64,000 nucleotides of DNA from Pantoea sp. Aalb (GCF_009829985.1 NZ_SZZU01000003.1:62001-126000), one strand, 5' to 3'; positions 46,576 through 56,566 are shown, numbered from the stretch's first letter. Program-made: numbers and translations. The notes: generated by a model from the letters alone, not told the origin.

Positions 46576-47415
46576 ATGAAAGAACATATTTTTTTTACTC
46601 CTCTTAGCCCATACATAGGTGCACAAGTTCATAATGTTTATATCAATCGTCCGTTGAGTGACGATCAATTTGAACAACTGAATCAAGGATTGTTACAATA
46701 TCAAGTTCTATTTTTACGAAATCAAGTAATAACTCCAGAACAGCACTATGCATTAGCAATTCGTTTTGGCAATTTACATATTCATCCGATTTATCCTCAT
46801 GCAAAAGGAGTTAAAGAAATTATAGTATTAGATACTAATAATGATAATCCACCTGATAATGATAATTGGCATACTGATGTAACTTTTATTAATACACCAC
46901 CAGCTATTGCAATCTTATCTTCAAAGTTAGTTCCAGAAACAGGCGGTGATACTTTGTGGGCTAGTTGTATTGCAGCATATGAAGCTTTATCTGAACCATT
47001 AAAAACATTATTAAATCAATTAAGATCAGAGCATGATTTTAAAAAATCATTTCAAGAATTTAAATATTGTAAAACAGAAGAAGAATATAAAAAATGGCAA
47101 CAAGCAGTAGAAAAATATCCTCCTATTCAACATCCTGTAGTGCGTACTCATCCAATAAATAAACGTAAAGCTATTTTTATTAATGAAGGATTTACAACAC
47201 GTTTAGTCGGATTAAATGAAAAAGAAAGCGATGCTTTACTTAGTTTTTTATTTTCGCATATTACTAAACCAGAGTTTCAAATACGCTGGCGTTGGAATGA
47301 GAATGATATAGCGATTTGGGATAATCGTATAACACAACATTATGCTAATGCTGATTATTATCCGTCACGTCGAGTGATGCACCGCGCTACGGTATTAGGT
47401 GATATACCTTTTTGA
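46576..47415 (+). CDS. tauD: Taurine dioxygenase
   Basis: Fe(II)/2-oxoglutarate dioxygenase releasing sulfite from taurine. 279 residues from ATG 46576, after GGAGAG at 46566-46571; an ATG at 46564 lies on that site. The iron triad matches E. coli TauD: His99 and Asp101 in DNWHTDVTF, His near 255 in TQHYANAD; FGNLHIHP and NPPDNDN are conserved, and RRVMHRAT has the 2-oxoglutarate arginine. It is alone: no tauABC transporter or cysB-like gene is near. The protein is intact and strongly conserved. Confidence 0.93.
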   Translation: MKEHIFFTPLSPYIGAQVHNVYINRPLSDDQFEQLNQGLLQYQVLFLRNQVITPEQHYALAIRFGNLHIHPIYPHAKGVKEIIVLDTNNDNPPDNDNWHTDVTFINTPPAIAILSSKLVPETGGDTLWASCIAAYEALSEPLKTLLNQLRSEHDFKKSFQEFKYCKTEEEYKKWQQAVEKYPPIQHPVVRTHPINKRKAIFINEGFTTRLVGLNEKESDALLSFLFSHITKPEFQIRWRWNENDIAIWDNRITQHYANADYYPSRRVMHRATVLGDIPF

Positions 47416-47789
47416 TGAATATATTTTTAGTTTTTGAACATTAAAATAAATCATTACGATACATCATTAGATATAAAATATTAAATTTTAAGTTTACAGT
47501 AGTAATTTACATGCTTATGATTAAATCAATATATTATTTAAATCATTGAATTCGAAATTCAATGATTTAAATAATATATGTAAATATATGACTTAATAAT
47601 TGAAAAATCAATATTTTTACATGTTGATATTAATCACAATAATTATCTGTTACTAAATATCATATGCATTTAATAATAACCTATATACTATACCTATAGA
47701 GTATTTTATATACATAATTATTATGAGGACTATTTATATCGATTATTTAGCGGATGTCATAGATGATTCGAAAGGAGGGTAATGATATT
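47416..47789. other. tauD-kefG gap
   Basis: 374 bases with no gene, centred on a 24-bp perfect inverted repeat (47529-47579). The rest is AT-rich and contains the likely kefG promoter. Confidence 0.5.
47529..47579. repeat. Perfect 24-bp inverted repeat with a 3-base loop
   Basis: Arms 47529-47552 and 47556-47579 are exact reverse complements around CGA. The arms include CATTGAATT/AATTCAATG at the tip. It begins 114 bases after the tauD stop and is not followed by a T-run. Confidence 0.85.
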
Positions 47790-48338
47790 ATGTCGCAGCC
47801 AGTAAAAGTATTGCTGCTTTATGCCCATCCAGAATCACAAGATTCAATTGTTAATAAACTTTTATTAAATTCAGTCATGAAATTTCAACATGTTACAATA
47901 CATGATTTATATGCTCATTATCCAGATTTTTTTATTAATATTTATCATGAACAACAACAATTACGTAATCATCAAATCATAGTATTCCAACATCCTCTTT
48001 ACACTTATAGCTGTCCTTCATTATTAAAAGAATGGTTAGATAGAGTACTATCACGAGGATTTGCTAGTGGCGATGATAATGCACTAAAAGGTAAATATTG
48101 GCGTAGTATTATTACTACTGGTGAACCAGAAAATGCCTATGATCTTGATGGATTCAATAACTATCCTATGAAGGATATCCTGCGTCCTTTTGAACTAACT
48201 GCTAAAATGTGTCGTATGCGTTGGATAAATCCCATGGTAATTTATTGTGCACGCCGTCAAAAATCTAAAATTATAAATAACTTTATACGTATTTATTCTG
48301 AATGGTTAGCATCTCCGCTGTTAAAGGAAGATGAGTAA
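47790..48338 (+). CDS. kefG: Glutathione-regulated potassium-efflux ancillary protein KefG
   Basis: Flavodoxin-like quinone-oxidoreductase fold needed for full KefB activity. 182 residues from ATG 47790, about 10 bases after GGAGGG at 47775-47780; upstream in-frame ATG at 47763 precedes that site. LLLYAHPESQDS and FQHPLYTYSCPSLLKEWLDRVLSRGFA are the family blocks. Its stop TAA shares one base with the kefB ATG, so translation is coupled. Confidence 0.94.
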   Translation: MSQPVKVLLLYAHPESQDSIVNKLLLNSVMKFQHVTIHDLYAHYPDFFINIYHEQQQLRNHQIIVFQHPLYTYSCPSLLKEWLDRVLSRGFASGDDNALKGKYWRSIITTGEPENAYDLDGFNNYPMKDILRPFELTAKMCRMRWINPMVIYCARRQKSKIINNFIRIYSEWLASPLLKEDE

Positions 48339-50137
48339 TGGAAGGACAAACTTTATTTATAGTAGGTATTATATATTTACTTGCTGCTGTATTAATAGTT
48401 CCTCTTGTAGCTCGTATGGGAATAGGTCCTGTACTAGGTTATTTAATAGCTGGACTTGCAATTGGTCCTTGGGGAGTAGGTTTAATTAGTGATGTCGAAG
48501 ATATTCTAAATTTTTCAGAACTTGGGGTTGTATTCCTAATGTTTATTATTGGATTGGAATTAAATCCAGCTAAATTGTGGACTTTAAAACGATCAATTTT
48601 CGGTATAGGTGCTGCACAATTGTTTATTTCAGCAATTATTCTATACATTCTAATACTTTGGATTACTGATTTTAATTGGAAAGCGGCAGTAGTTAGTGCT
48701 ATTAGTTTAGCAATGTCATCTACTGCTATGGCCTTACAATTAATGCGAGATAAAGGAATAAATCGCAACGAAGTAGGTAAGATAGGGTTTTCAATATTAT
48801 TATTTCAAGATCTATCCGTTATTCCACTGTTAGCATTATTACCATTATTAGCTGGTGATAATATCAGTAAATTAGATTGGCTGCCGGTGAGCATGAAAAT
48901 ACTAGCCTTTATTAGTGTGCTTTTTGGAGGGCACTATCTGCTTCGTCCAATTTTTCGTTTTATTGCAGCTGCTGGTGTACGAGAGGTTTTTACTGCCGCA
49001 TCTTTACTTTTAGTTCTAGGAGCAGCTTTGTTAATGAATGAGTTAGGTTTATCAATGGCTCTAGGTACTTTTATAGCTGGTATCCTCTTAGCAGATAGTG
49101 AATATCGTCATGAACTTGAAGTTTCAATTGATCCATTTAAGGGTTTACTACTTGGATTATTTTTTATTTCTGTTGGTATGGCACTAAATTTAGGAGTTCT
49201 TTATATTTATTTGATTGAAATTTTGATATGTGTAGTTATCTTAGTTATAGTAAAAATTTTAGTTCTTTATATTTTAGGTAAAACTTATAAATTACGTAAC
49301 TCCGAATGCTTACAGTTTTCTGGCATTCTAAGTCAAAGTGGTGAATTTGCTTTTGTACTTTTCTCAAGCTCTTCCTCAGAAAAACTTTTTTCTATTGATC
49401 AATTATCTATACTATTAGTAATAGTAACAATTTCAATGATGACTACTCCGTTATTAATGAAGATAGTCAATGTAATTCTTACACATCATTTTAATGAATT
49501 TGAAAAAGATACTGAAAAACCTTTTGTTAAAAATGATAATCCTCAAGTTATAGTAGTTGGTTTTGGAAGATTTGGTCAAATTGTTGGTCGTTTATTGATG
49601 GCCAATAACAAACTTATTACTGTATTAGAACGTAACATTTCTACAGTTAGTTTAATGCGTAAATATGGTTATAAAGTTTACTATGGCGATGCGACTGATT
49701 TAGAGTTATTACGTGCCGCTGGAGCATTAACAGCACAATCTATCGTTATTACTTGTAATGATCTTAAAGATTCTATGAATATTGTGCACATATGTCAAAA
49801 ATACTTTCCACAGTTGGAAATTATGGCAAGAGCGCGTGGCCGAGTTGAAGCTCATGAGCTTTTGCAAGCTGGAGTATTGTTTTCACGTGAAACTTTCTAT
49901 AGTGCATTAGAGTTAGGAAAAAAAACATTAGTTTCTCTTGGTATGCATCCTTATCAGGCACAACGTGCGCAATATCATTTTCGACGTTTAGATATGAGAA
50001 TGCTGCGAGAATTAATGCCAAATCACAATGATAATACTCAAATTTTTCATCTACGTGAAGCCCGTCGAGAACTTGAGGATATTTTTCAGCGTGAAATGCA
50101 ACACGAAAGACATCAAATTAATAGTTGGGATAATTAG
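48338..50137 (+). CDS. kefB: Glutathione-gated K+/H+ antiporter KefB
   Basis: CPA2 antiporter that acidifies the cytoplasm during electrophile stress. 599 residues: 12-13 membrane helices (about 1-380) with the pore motif FLMFIIGLELNP and the gating loop, then a cytoplasmic RCK/TrkA-N domain (GFGRFGQ near 406-412, glutathione-binding) and a charged C-terminal coil. SHS-type loop LLFQDLSVIP is intact. Paired with kefG as in E. coli. yheU, yheV, slyD and fkpA that follow there are gone. Confidence 0.95.
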   Translation: MEGQTLFIVGIIYLLAAVLIVPLVARMGIGPVLGYLIAGLAIGPWGVGLISDVEDILNFSELGVVFLMFIIGLELNPAKLWTLKRSIFGIGAAQLFISAIILYILILWITDFNWKAAVVSAISLAMSSTAMALQLMRDKGINRNEVGKIGFSILLFQDLSVIPLLALLPLLAGDNISKLDWLPVSMKILAFISVLFGGHYLLRPIFRFIAAAGVREVFTAASLLLVLGAALLMNELGLSMALGTFIAGILLADSEYRHELEVSIDPFKGLLLGLFFISVGMALNLGVLYIYLIEILICVVILVIVKILVLYILGKTYKLRNSECLQFSGILSQSGEFAFVLFSSSSSEKLFSIDQLSILLVIVTISMMTTPLLMKIVNVILTHHFNEFEKDTEKPFVKNDNPQVIVVGFGRFGQIVGRLLMANNKLITVLERNISTVSLMRKYGYKVYYGDATDLELLRAAGALTAQSIVITCNDLKDSMNIVHICQKYFPQLEIMARARGRVEAHELLQAGVLFSRETFYSALELGKKTLVSLGMHPYQAQRAQYHFRRLDMRMLRELMPNHNDNTQIFHLREARRELEDIFQREMQHERHQINSWDN

Positions 50138-50903
50138 TAAAAAATATATTTATTATATTATTTTATATTTTGAATAAAATGCTTAAAAAGCATTTTTATA
50201 TAAATAAAATTTTCTATACACATAAATTTATGTTTATTACTTAATGGTAAATCTTTTATTTTAAATAAATATAAACATAATAAAAGTATGATGTTGTTCA
50301 TCATTAGAAAGATTCTTTTCTTAATAAAATAAGAATTGGATATGATATAAATACTAATTATTTTATGTTCTTATTTAAGAAGTAATTGGTATTATATACT
50401 GAATTATTTTTCTTAATAGATTTCAAGTACAATTTAATAATTATATGTAATACTATATACTATATACTATAGTATAATTATAGTGCGTTAAATTAAATTT
50501 TGATTAGTTTTAATTAAATTACTATATATAATGAATTATTAAATTAATGTGATTAGTAAATCAATTACTATATAATTCTTGATTAAGGTAAATACAGAAA
50601 GTAATTTGTTATATTATGCAAAAATTGATACTTATAAAAATATATAATACAGTTTAATAGTAAATTATGACTTTTTATGTTGAAGATAATATATTTAATT
50701 AGTAGTATACTATACATGAATCAAATACTAATTTGACTAAAAAAATAGTTTTTCTATTGAAGATATTTCAGATTAATTACTTAATGATTGCACAGTACAA
50801 ATTCTAATTTCAAAGAATTTTATTTGATTAACTAATGATATTGATATATTTAAATTATTTAAAATCTAGTATAAAGTATTTATTGTACAGGACATAATTA
50901 CTA
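50138..50903. other. kefB-tusD gap
   Basis: 766 bases, no gene. Apart from the terminator at 50176, it has three exact TACTATA units (50451-50471). The slyX/slyD/fkpA/yheO interval of E. coli is deleted. Confidence 0.55.
50176..50197 (+). terminator. kefB intrinsic terminator
   Basis: AAAATGCTT-AAA-AAGCATTTT (9-bp stem, 3-base loop) runs into a five-T tract, 38 bases after the kefB stop. Confidence 0.6.
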
Positions 50904-51290
50904 ATGCGCTATACTTTACTAGTTACAGGATCAGCTTACGGTACACAAAATTCAAGTAGTGCGCTGTTATTTGCGCGAACATTATTGAAATTAGAACATA
51001 AACTAGAAAGTATTTTTTTTTATCGTGATGGTGTATTAAATGGAAATAGATTTATTTTTCCAGCTACTGATGAGGTTGATATAGTACGTGGATGGCAGCA
51101 GTTGTACGAAGAAAATGGAGTAATATTAAATATCTGTATAGCAGCAGCATTAAGACGTGGTGTGATTAATTCTCAAGAAGCATTACATTTAAATTTTAAT
51201 GATAGCAATCTACAATTTGGATTTAAATTAACTGGATTAAGAACGTTAGCCAAAGCTATTCTTAACTGCGATCGGTTGGTACAATTTTAA
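50904..51290 (+). CDS. tusD: Sulfurtransferase subunit TusD
   Basis: Part of the TusBCD hexamer that passes sulfur from TusA to TusE for 2-thiouridine at tRNA wobble position 34. 128 residues, the E. coli length. The active cysteine lies in NICIAAALRRG (Cys78-type), and VTGSAYGTQNSSSAL is the N-terminal block. ACAGGA precedes the ATG. It overlaps tusC by one base. Confidence 0.94.
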   Translation: MRYTLLVTGSAYGTQNSSSALLFARTLLKLEHKLESIFFYRDGVLNGNRFIFPATDEVDIVRGWQQLYEENGVILNICIAAALRRGVINSQEALHLNFNDSNLQFGFKLTGLRTLAKAILNCDRLVQF

Positions 51291-51649
51291 TGGAACGAGT
51301 AGCATTTTTATTCAACAAAGCACCACATGGAAGTAGTTCTGGTAAAGAAGGTTTAGATGCTGTATTAGCAATGAGTGCATTTAATAAAGAAATAGCTTTA
51401 TTTTTTATTGGCGATGGGGTACTACAACTTAATTATAATCAACAACCAGAAGTTATTCTAGCACGTAATTATATTACTACCTTTAGCCTTCTTCCATTAT
51501 GTGATGTAACCCAATATTTTATATGTAAAGAATCTTTACTTACACGTGGGCAGAAGTTAAATTTAGAACGTATTTTACCTACCACGATTTTGTATACATC
51601 TATGTTATATAAAAAACTTATAACTTATCATCATATTATTTCTTTTTAA
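51290..51649 (+). CDS. tusC: Sulfurtransferase subunit TusC
   Basis: DsrF-like subunit of TusBCD, structural and without a catalytic cysteine. 119 residues. VAFLFNKAPHGSSSGKEGLDA and IALFFIGDGVLQL are the conserved blocks. Its ATG uses the last A of the tusD stop codon, so the two are translationally coupled. tusB starts 15 bases downstream. Confidence 0.93.
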   Translation: MERVAFLFNKAPHGSSSGKEGLDAVLAMSAFNKEIALFFIGDGVLQLNYNQQPEVILARNYITTFSLLPLCDVTQYFICKESLLTRGQKLNLERILPTTILYTSMLYKKLITYHHIISF

Positions 51650-51663
51650 TTTGAGAATTTATT

Positions 51664-51951
51664 ATGTTATATACATTGCTACATTCTCCTTGGCAATGCG
51701 ACTTTGATAGCTTATTAATGCTCTTACAGAAAGAAGATAATTTGTTGTTATTGCAAGATGGTGTAATAGCTGCTTTAAAAAATAGTCAAATGTTATTAAA
51801 ACTAATCGCTTCACCCGCTAATCTTTGGATATTAGAAGAGGATATCATAGCACGCGGCCTAACTAATGAAATTTCAACAAAGGTTAATTGGTTAGATTAT
51901 ATTGGTTTTGTAGAATTGACAGTAAAATATCAACCTCAAATAGCTTGGTAA
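51664..51951 (+). CDS. tusB: Sulfurtransferase subunit TusB
   Basis: DsrH-like third subunit of TusBCD. 95 residues, the E. coli length. LLHSPWQCDFDSLL, LLLLQDGVIAAL and EEDIIARGL match; the protein ends QIAW like the enteric one (QMAW). It completes the tRNA thiolation relay and is followed by the str promoter. Confidence 0.93.
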   Translation: MLYTLLHSPWQCDFDSLLMLLQKEDNLLLLQDGVIAALKNSQMLLKLIASPANLWILEEDIIARGLTNEISTKVNWLDYIGFVELTVKYQPQIAW

Positions 51952-51983
51952 TAAATTAAATCAAAAAAAGAAAAGGTTATTTG

Positions 51984-52012
51984 TTGACACTGTGTTAGCA
52001 CATCTTTAAGAT
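51984..52012 (+). promoter_or_regulatory. str operon promoter
   Basis: Consensus TTGACA at 51984-51989, 17-base spacer, TAAGAT at 52007-52012. It lies about 80 bases before rpsL, where the enteric str promoter also begins with TTGACA. Confidence 0.7.
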
Positions 52013-52094
52013 TTTGATCTTTATCAAATATAAAATAATAAAATACTATTGTATTTTGTATGTTAGGAAGCAACAGTAATCTAGGAGCTATTGA

Positions 52095-52469
52095 ATGGCA
52101 ACAGTTAACCAGTTAGTGCGAAAACCAAGAGTACGTAAGGCAATAAAGAGTAATGTACCTGCATTAGAGTCTTGTCCTCAAAAGCGTGGTGTTTGTACTC
52201 GTGTATACACTACTACTCCTAAAAAACCGAATTCAGCACTTCGTAAAGTTTGTCGTGTTCGTTTGACAAATGGTTTTGAAGTTACTTCATACATTGGTGG
52301 TGAAGGTCATAATCTTCAAGAACATTCTGTAATTCTAATTCGTGGCGGACGTGTTAAAGACTTGCCGGGTGTACGTTACCATACTGTTCGTGGTGCTCTA
52401 GACTGTTCAGGTGTAAAGGAACGTAAACAATCTCGTTCTAAATATGGTGTGAAAAAACCACAAGTTTAA
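52095..52469 (+). CDS. rpsL: 30S ribosomal protein S12
   Basis: Decoding-centre protein at the head of the str operon. 124 residues, full length. The accuracy loop TPKKPNSALRKV with Lys42/43 and RVKDLPGVRYHTVRG with Lys88 are unchanged, the streptomycin-sensitive wild-type pattern. AGGAG precedes the ATG. Confidence 0.98.
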   Translation: MATVNQLVRKPRVRKAIKSNVPALESCPQKRGVCTRVYTTTPKKPNSALRKVCRVRLTNGFEVTSYIGGEGHNLQEHSVILIRGGRVKDLPGVRYHTVRGALDCSGVKERKQSRSKYGVKKPQV

Positions 52470-52580
52470 CCTTGAAGTTAATTTTCCGCTAAGCCTATAA
52501 GCAAAGACATATATTTTAATTTAATTTACAATATTAAATTAATAACAGAATAATATACAAAATAATATATGGAGTATTTC

Positions 52581-53051
52581 ATGCCTCGTCGTCGCGTTAT
52601 TGCTCAGCGTAAAATTTTACCTGATCCTAAATTTAGATCAGAATTATTAACTAAATTTATAAATATTTTAATGATAAGTGGAAAAAAATCTATTGCTGAA
52701 TCAATTGTTTATTCTGCTCTTGAAAGCTTATCTCAACGTTCGGGTAAAAGTGAACTTGAAGCTTTTGAACTAGCACTAGAAAATGTACGTCCTACTGTAG
52801 AAGTTAAATCACGTCGCGTTGGTGGTTCTACTTACCAAGTACCAATTGAAGTACGTCCTGTTCGTCGTAATGCCTTAGCAATGCGTTGGATTGTAGAAAC
52901 TGCTCGTAAACGTAGTGATAAATCTATGGCATTAAGATTGGCAAATGAACTTGCCGATGCTGTAGCAAATAAAGGTACTGCAGTTAAGAAACGTGAAGAT
53001 GTTCATCGTATGGCAGAAGCTAATAAAGCATTTGCACATTACCGTTGGTAA
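52581..53051 (+). CDS. rpsG: 30S ribosomal protein S7
   Basis: Organises the 3' major domain of 16S rRNA; translational repressor of the str operon in E. coli. 156 residues from ATG 52581 (MPRRRVIAQRKILPDPKF), preceded by TGGAG; the frame opens earlier at 52569. VGGSTYQVPIEVRP and HRMAEANKAFAHYRW are conserved. The rpsL-rpsG gap (about 110 bases) is longer than needed and may hold the S7 target, as in enterics. Confidence 0.97.
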   Translation: MPRRRVIAQRKILPDPKFRSELLTKFINILMISGKKSIAESIVYSALESLSQRSGKSELEAFELALENVRPTVEVKSRRVGGSTYQVPIEVRPVRRNALAMRWIVETARKRSDKSMALRLANELADAVANKGTAVKKREDVHRMAEANKAFAHYRW

Positions 53052-53153
53052 TATACTACTTATCTACTGCGTTTAACTAGACTAAATATATAAGAAATTA
53101 ATTATTAGTTAAGGATATATCATCCTTAAACGTCTAAAAAAACGAGGAATAGA

Positions 53154-55268
53154 ATGGCTCGTACAACACCTATTTCACGCTACCGTAATATCGGTATAAG
53201 TGCACATATTGATGCTGGTAAAACTACTACAACTGAGCGTATCTTGTTTTATACAGGTGTTAACCATAAAATTGGTGAAGTACATGATGGTGCAGCAACT
53301 ATGGATTGGATGGCACAGGAACAAGAGCGTGGAATTACAATTACTTCTGCAGCTACCACTACTTTTTGGTCAGGAATGGCTAATCAGTTTGAATCTCATC
53401 GAATCAATATTATAGATACTCCTGGACATGTTGATTTTACCATCGAAGTAGAACGTTCTATGCGAGTACTTGACGGTGCAGTAATGGTCTACTGTGCTGT
53501 AGGTGGCGTACAACCCCAATCTGAAACTGTATGGCGTCAAGCTAATAAATATAAAGTTCCACGTATTGCTTTTATTAATAAAATGGATCGTATGGGAGCA
53601 AACTTTTTAAAAGTTATAGATCAAATTAAAGAACGTCTTTATACGAATCCCATTCCATTACAATTGCCTATTGGTGCTGAGGATAATTTCATTGGTATTA
53701 TTGATTTAATTAAAATGAAAGCTATTCGTTGGAATGAAAAAGATTCAGGTGTTACCTTCATGTATGAAGATATCCCTATACATATGTTAAAATTAGCAGA
53801 AAATTGGCGTCAAAAGTTAATTGAATGTGCAGCAGAAACATCTGAAGAACTAATGGAAAAATATTTAATTACTGACAATTTAACTGAAAAAGAAATTAAA
53901 TCGGCATTACGTCAACGTGTATTGAATAATGAAATTATATTAGTTACTTGTGGTTCTGCTTTTAAAAATAAAGGAGTTCAATCAATGCTAGATGCAGTTA
54001 TTGAATATTTACCATCACCAATTGATATTTCTGCGATTACTGGAATTACGAATGATGGTCAAGATATCGCTGCTAAACGTCATGCAACTGATAACGAACC
54101 TTTTTCTGCTTTGGCATTTAAAATTGCTAATGATCCATTTGTCGGTAACTTAACATTTTTTCGAGTGTATTCTGGCGTAGTAAATTCAGGTGATATAGTA
54201 CTAAATTCAGCAAAAGATTCACGTGAACGCTTTGGTCGTATTGTTCAAATGCATGCCAACAAACGTGAAGAAATTAATGAAGTACGTGCAGGTGATATTG
54301 CCGCAGCCATTGGTTTAAAAGATGTAATTACTGGTGATACTTTGTGTGATCCAAATAGTCCAATTGTTTTAGAACGAATGGAATTTCCTGAACCAGTAAT
54401 ATCTATAGCTGTTGAACCAAAAACTAAAGCTGATCAAGAAAAAATGGGATTAGCTTTAAATCGTTTAGCTAAAGAAGATCCGTCATTTCGTGTATGGACA
54501 GATTATGAATCTAATCAAACAATTATTGCTGGTATGGGAGAACTACATCTTGATATTATAGTTGATCGTATGAAGCGTGAGTTTAACGTTGAAGCAAATG
54601 TTGGAAAACCACAAGTTGCTTATCGCGAAGCAATTCGTTCTAAAGTTACAGATATTGAAGGTAAATATATTAAGCAATCTGGTGGGCGTGGACAATATGG
54701 TCATGTTGTAATTGATATGTACCCATTAGAGCCAGGTTCAAATCCTAATGGTTATGAATTTATTAATGATATTAAAGGTGGTGTGATTCCTGGAGAATAT
54801 GTCCCTGTTGTTGATAAAGGCATACAGGAACAGTTAAAATCAGGTCCGTTAGCTGGTTATCCAGTAGTGGATTTAGGAGTACGTTTGCACTTTGGTTCTT
54901 ATCATGACGTTGACTCTTCTGAGCTAGCGTTTAAACTAGCAGCTTCTATCGCCTTTAAAAATGGCTTTAAAAAAGCACATCCGGTTTTACTGGAACCTAT
55001 TATGAAGGTTGAAGTAGAGACTCCGGAAGAGAATACCGGTGATGTCATCGGTGACCTGAGTCGTCGTCGCGGTATGCTCAAAGGTCAGGAATCTAACACT
55101 ACAGGTGTTCAAATACATGCTGAAGTTCCTTTATCTGAAATGTTTGGATATGCAACTCAATTGCGTTCTTTGACTAAAGGTCGTGCTTCTTATTCTATGG
55201 AATTTTTGAAGTACGATGATGCACCGCACAACGTTGCTCAGGCCATTATTGAAGCTCGTGGCAAATAA
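53154..55268 (+). CDS. fusA: Elongation factor G
   Basis: Translocation GTPase. 704 residues, the E. coli length. G domain with AHIDAGKT at 17-24, effector region GITITSAATT, DTPGH, NKMD; domains II-V complete, with GGRGQYGHV in domain IV. GAGGAA precedes the ATG. The last 250 bases have GC-richer, enteric-like codons compared with the middle of the gene. Confidence 0.98.
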   Translation: MARTTPISRYRNIGISAHIDAGKTTTTERILFYTGVNHKIGEVHDGAATMDWMAQEQERGITITSAATTTFWSGMANQFESHRINIIDTPGHVDFTIEVERSMRVLDGAVMVYCAVGGVQPQSETVWRQANKYKVPRIAFINKMDRMGANFLKVIDQIKERLYTNPIPLQLPIGAEDNFIGIIDLIKMKAIRWNEKDSGVTFMYEDIPIHMLKLAENWRQKLIECAAETSEELMEKYLITDNLTEKEIKSALRQRVLNNEIILVTCGSAFKNKGVQSMLDAVIEYLPSPIDISAITGITNDGQDIAAKRHATDNEPFSALAFKIANDPFVGNLTFFRVYSGVVNSGDIVLNSAKDSRERFGRIVQMHANKREEINEVRAGDIAAAIGLKDVITGDTLCDPNSPIVLERMEFPEPVISIAVEPKTKADQEKMGLALNRLAKEDPSFRVWTDYESNQTIIAGMGELHLDIIVDRMKREFNVEANVGKPQVAYREAIRSKVTDIEGKYIKQSGGRGQYGHVVIDMYPLEPGSNPNGYEFINDIKGGVIPGEYVPVVDKGIQEQLKSGPLAGYPVVDLGVRLHFGSYHDVDSSELAFKLAASIAFKNGFKKAHPVLLEPIMKVEVETPEENTGDVIGDLSRRRGMLKGQESNTTGVQIHAEVPLSEMFGYATQLRSLTKGRASYSMEFLKYDDAPHNVAQAIIEARGK

Positions 55269-55337
55269 AGCTACGCTTATAAAATTATTAACTAATGCTT
55301 TTAAGTAATAAAAAAGCATAATGTAAGGATTACCGCC

Positions 55338-56522
55338 ATGGCTAAAGAGCAATTCCAACGTAATAAACTGCATGTAAATGTGGGTACTATTGGTCATGTT
55401 GACCACGGTAAAACTACTTTAACTGCTGCTATTACTACAGTACTAGCTAAAATTTACGGAGGTCAACCTTGTGCATTTGATCAAATCGATAATGCACCAG
55501 AAGAAAAAGCACGTGGTATAACTATTAATACTTCTCATGTGGAATACGAAACTCCTATTAGGCATTATGCACACGTTGACTGTCCTGGTCATGCTGATTA
55601 TATAAAAAATATGATTACTGGTGCTGCACAAATGGATGGAGCAATTTTAGTTGTTGCAGCTACTGATGGTCCAATGCCACAAACTCGTGAGCATATTTTA
55701 TTAGGTCGTCAAGTTGGTGTGCCGTATATTATCGTTTTTCTTAATAAATGTGATATGGTTGATGATGAAGAGCTACTTGAGCTTGTTGAAATGGAAGTTC
55801 GTGATTTACTATCACAATATGACTTTCCAGGTGATGATACTCCTATAGTTCGTGGTTCTGCGTTAAAAGCACTAGAAGGCGATCCTGAATGGGAAGCTAA
55901 AATTACTGAGTTAGCCAATTATTTAGATACTTACATTCCAGATCCAATCCGAACAATCGATAAGCCTTTTTTATTACCAATTGAAGATGTATTTTCAATA
56001 TCTGGACGTGGTACCGTTGTAACTGGTCGTGTAGAGAATGGAGTAGTTAAAGTAGGAGATGAAGTTGAAATTGTAGGAATTAAACCAACTATTAAATCTA
56101 CTTGTACAGGAGTAGAAATGTTTCGTAAACTTCTTGATCAGGGACAAGCAGGAGAAAACTGTGGAGTTTTACTCCGTGGTATTAAGCGAGAAGATATTCA
56201 ACGTGGTCAAGTATTAGCTAAGCCTGGTTCCATTAAACCTCATACTAAGTTTATATCAGAAGTATATGTTTTAACCAAAGAAGAAGGTGGTCGTCATACC
56301 CCATTTTTTAAAGGGTATCGTCCACAATTTTATTTCCGTACAACTGATGTAACTGGTAATATTGAGTTACCAGCAGGGATTGAAATGGTTATGCCTGGTG
56401 ATAATGTTAAAATTACTGTTGAATTAATTCATCCAATTGCTATGGATGCAGGATTACGTTTTGCAATTCGTGAAGGTGGACGTACTGTTGGAGCCGGCAT
56501 TGTTGCTGAAGTTATAGCTTAA
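55338..56522 (+). CDS. tufA: Elongation factor Tu
   Basis: Delivers aminoacyl-tRNA to the ribosome. 394 residues. GHVDHGKT at 19-26, effector TINTSHVEYET, DCPGHADY, NKCD, then beta-barrel domains II and III. Preceded by TAAGGA. A 8-bp hairpin (55295-55319) lies between fusA and tufA. Last gene of the str operon, ended by a strong terminator. Whether a second tuf copy exists elsewhere cannot be seen. Confidence 0.98.
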   Translation: MAKEQFQRNKLHVNVGTIGHVDHGKTTLTAAITTVLAKIYGGQPCAFDQIDNAPEEKARGITINTSHVEYETPIRHYAHVDCPGHADYIKNMITGAAQMDGAILVVAATDGPMPQTREHILLGRQVGVPYIIVFLNKCDMVDDEELLELVEMEVRDLLSQYDFPGDDTPIVRGSALKALEGDPEWEAKITELANYLDTYIPDPIRTIDKPFLLPIEDVFSISGRGTVVTGRVENGVVKVGDEVEIVGIKPTIKSTCTGVEMFRKLLDQGQAGENCGVLLRGIKREDIQRGQVLAKPGSIKPHTKFISEVYVLTKEEGGRHTPFFKGYRPQFYFRTTDVTGNIELPAGIEMVMPGDNVKITVELIHPIAMDAGLRFAIREGGRTVGAGIVAEVIA

Positions 56523-56566
56523 TGATAGTATATTATAAATTTTCTAATGAGAATTTTAAGTATAAT

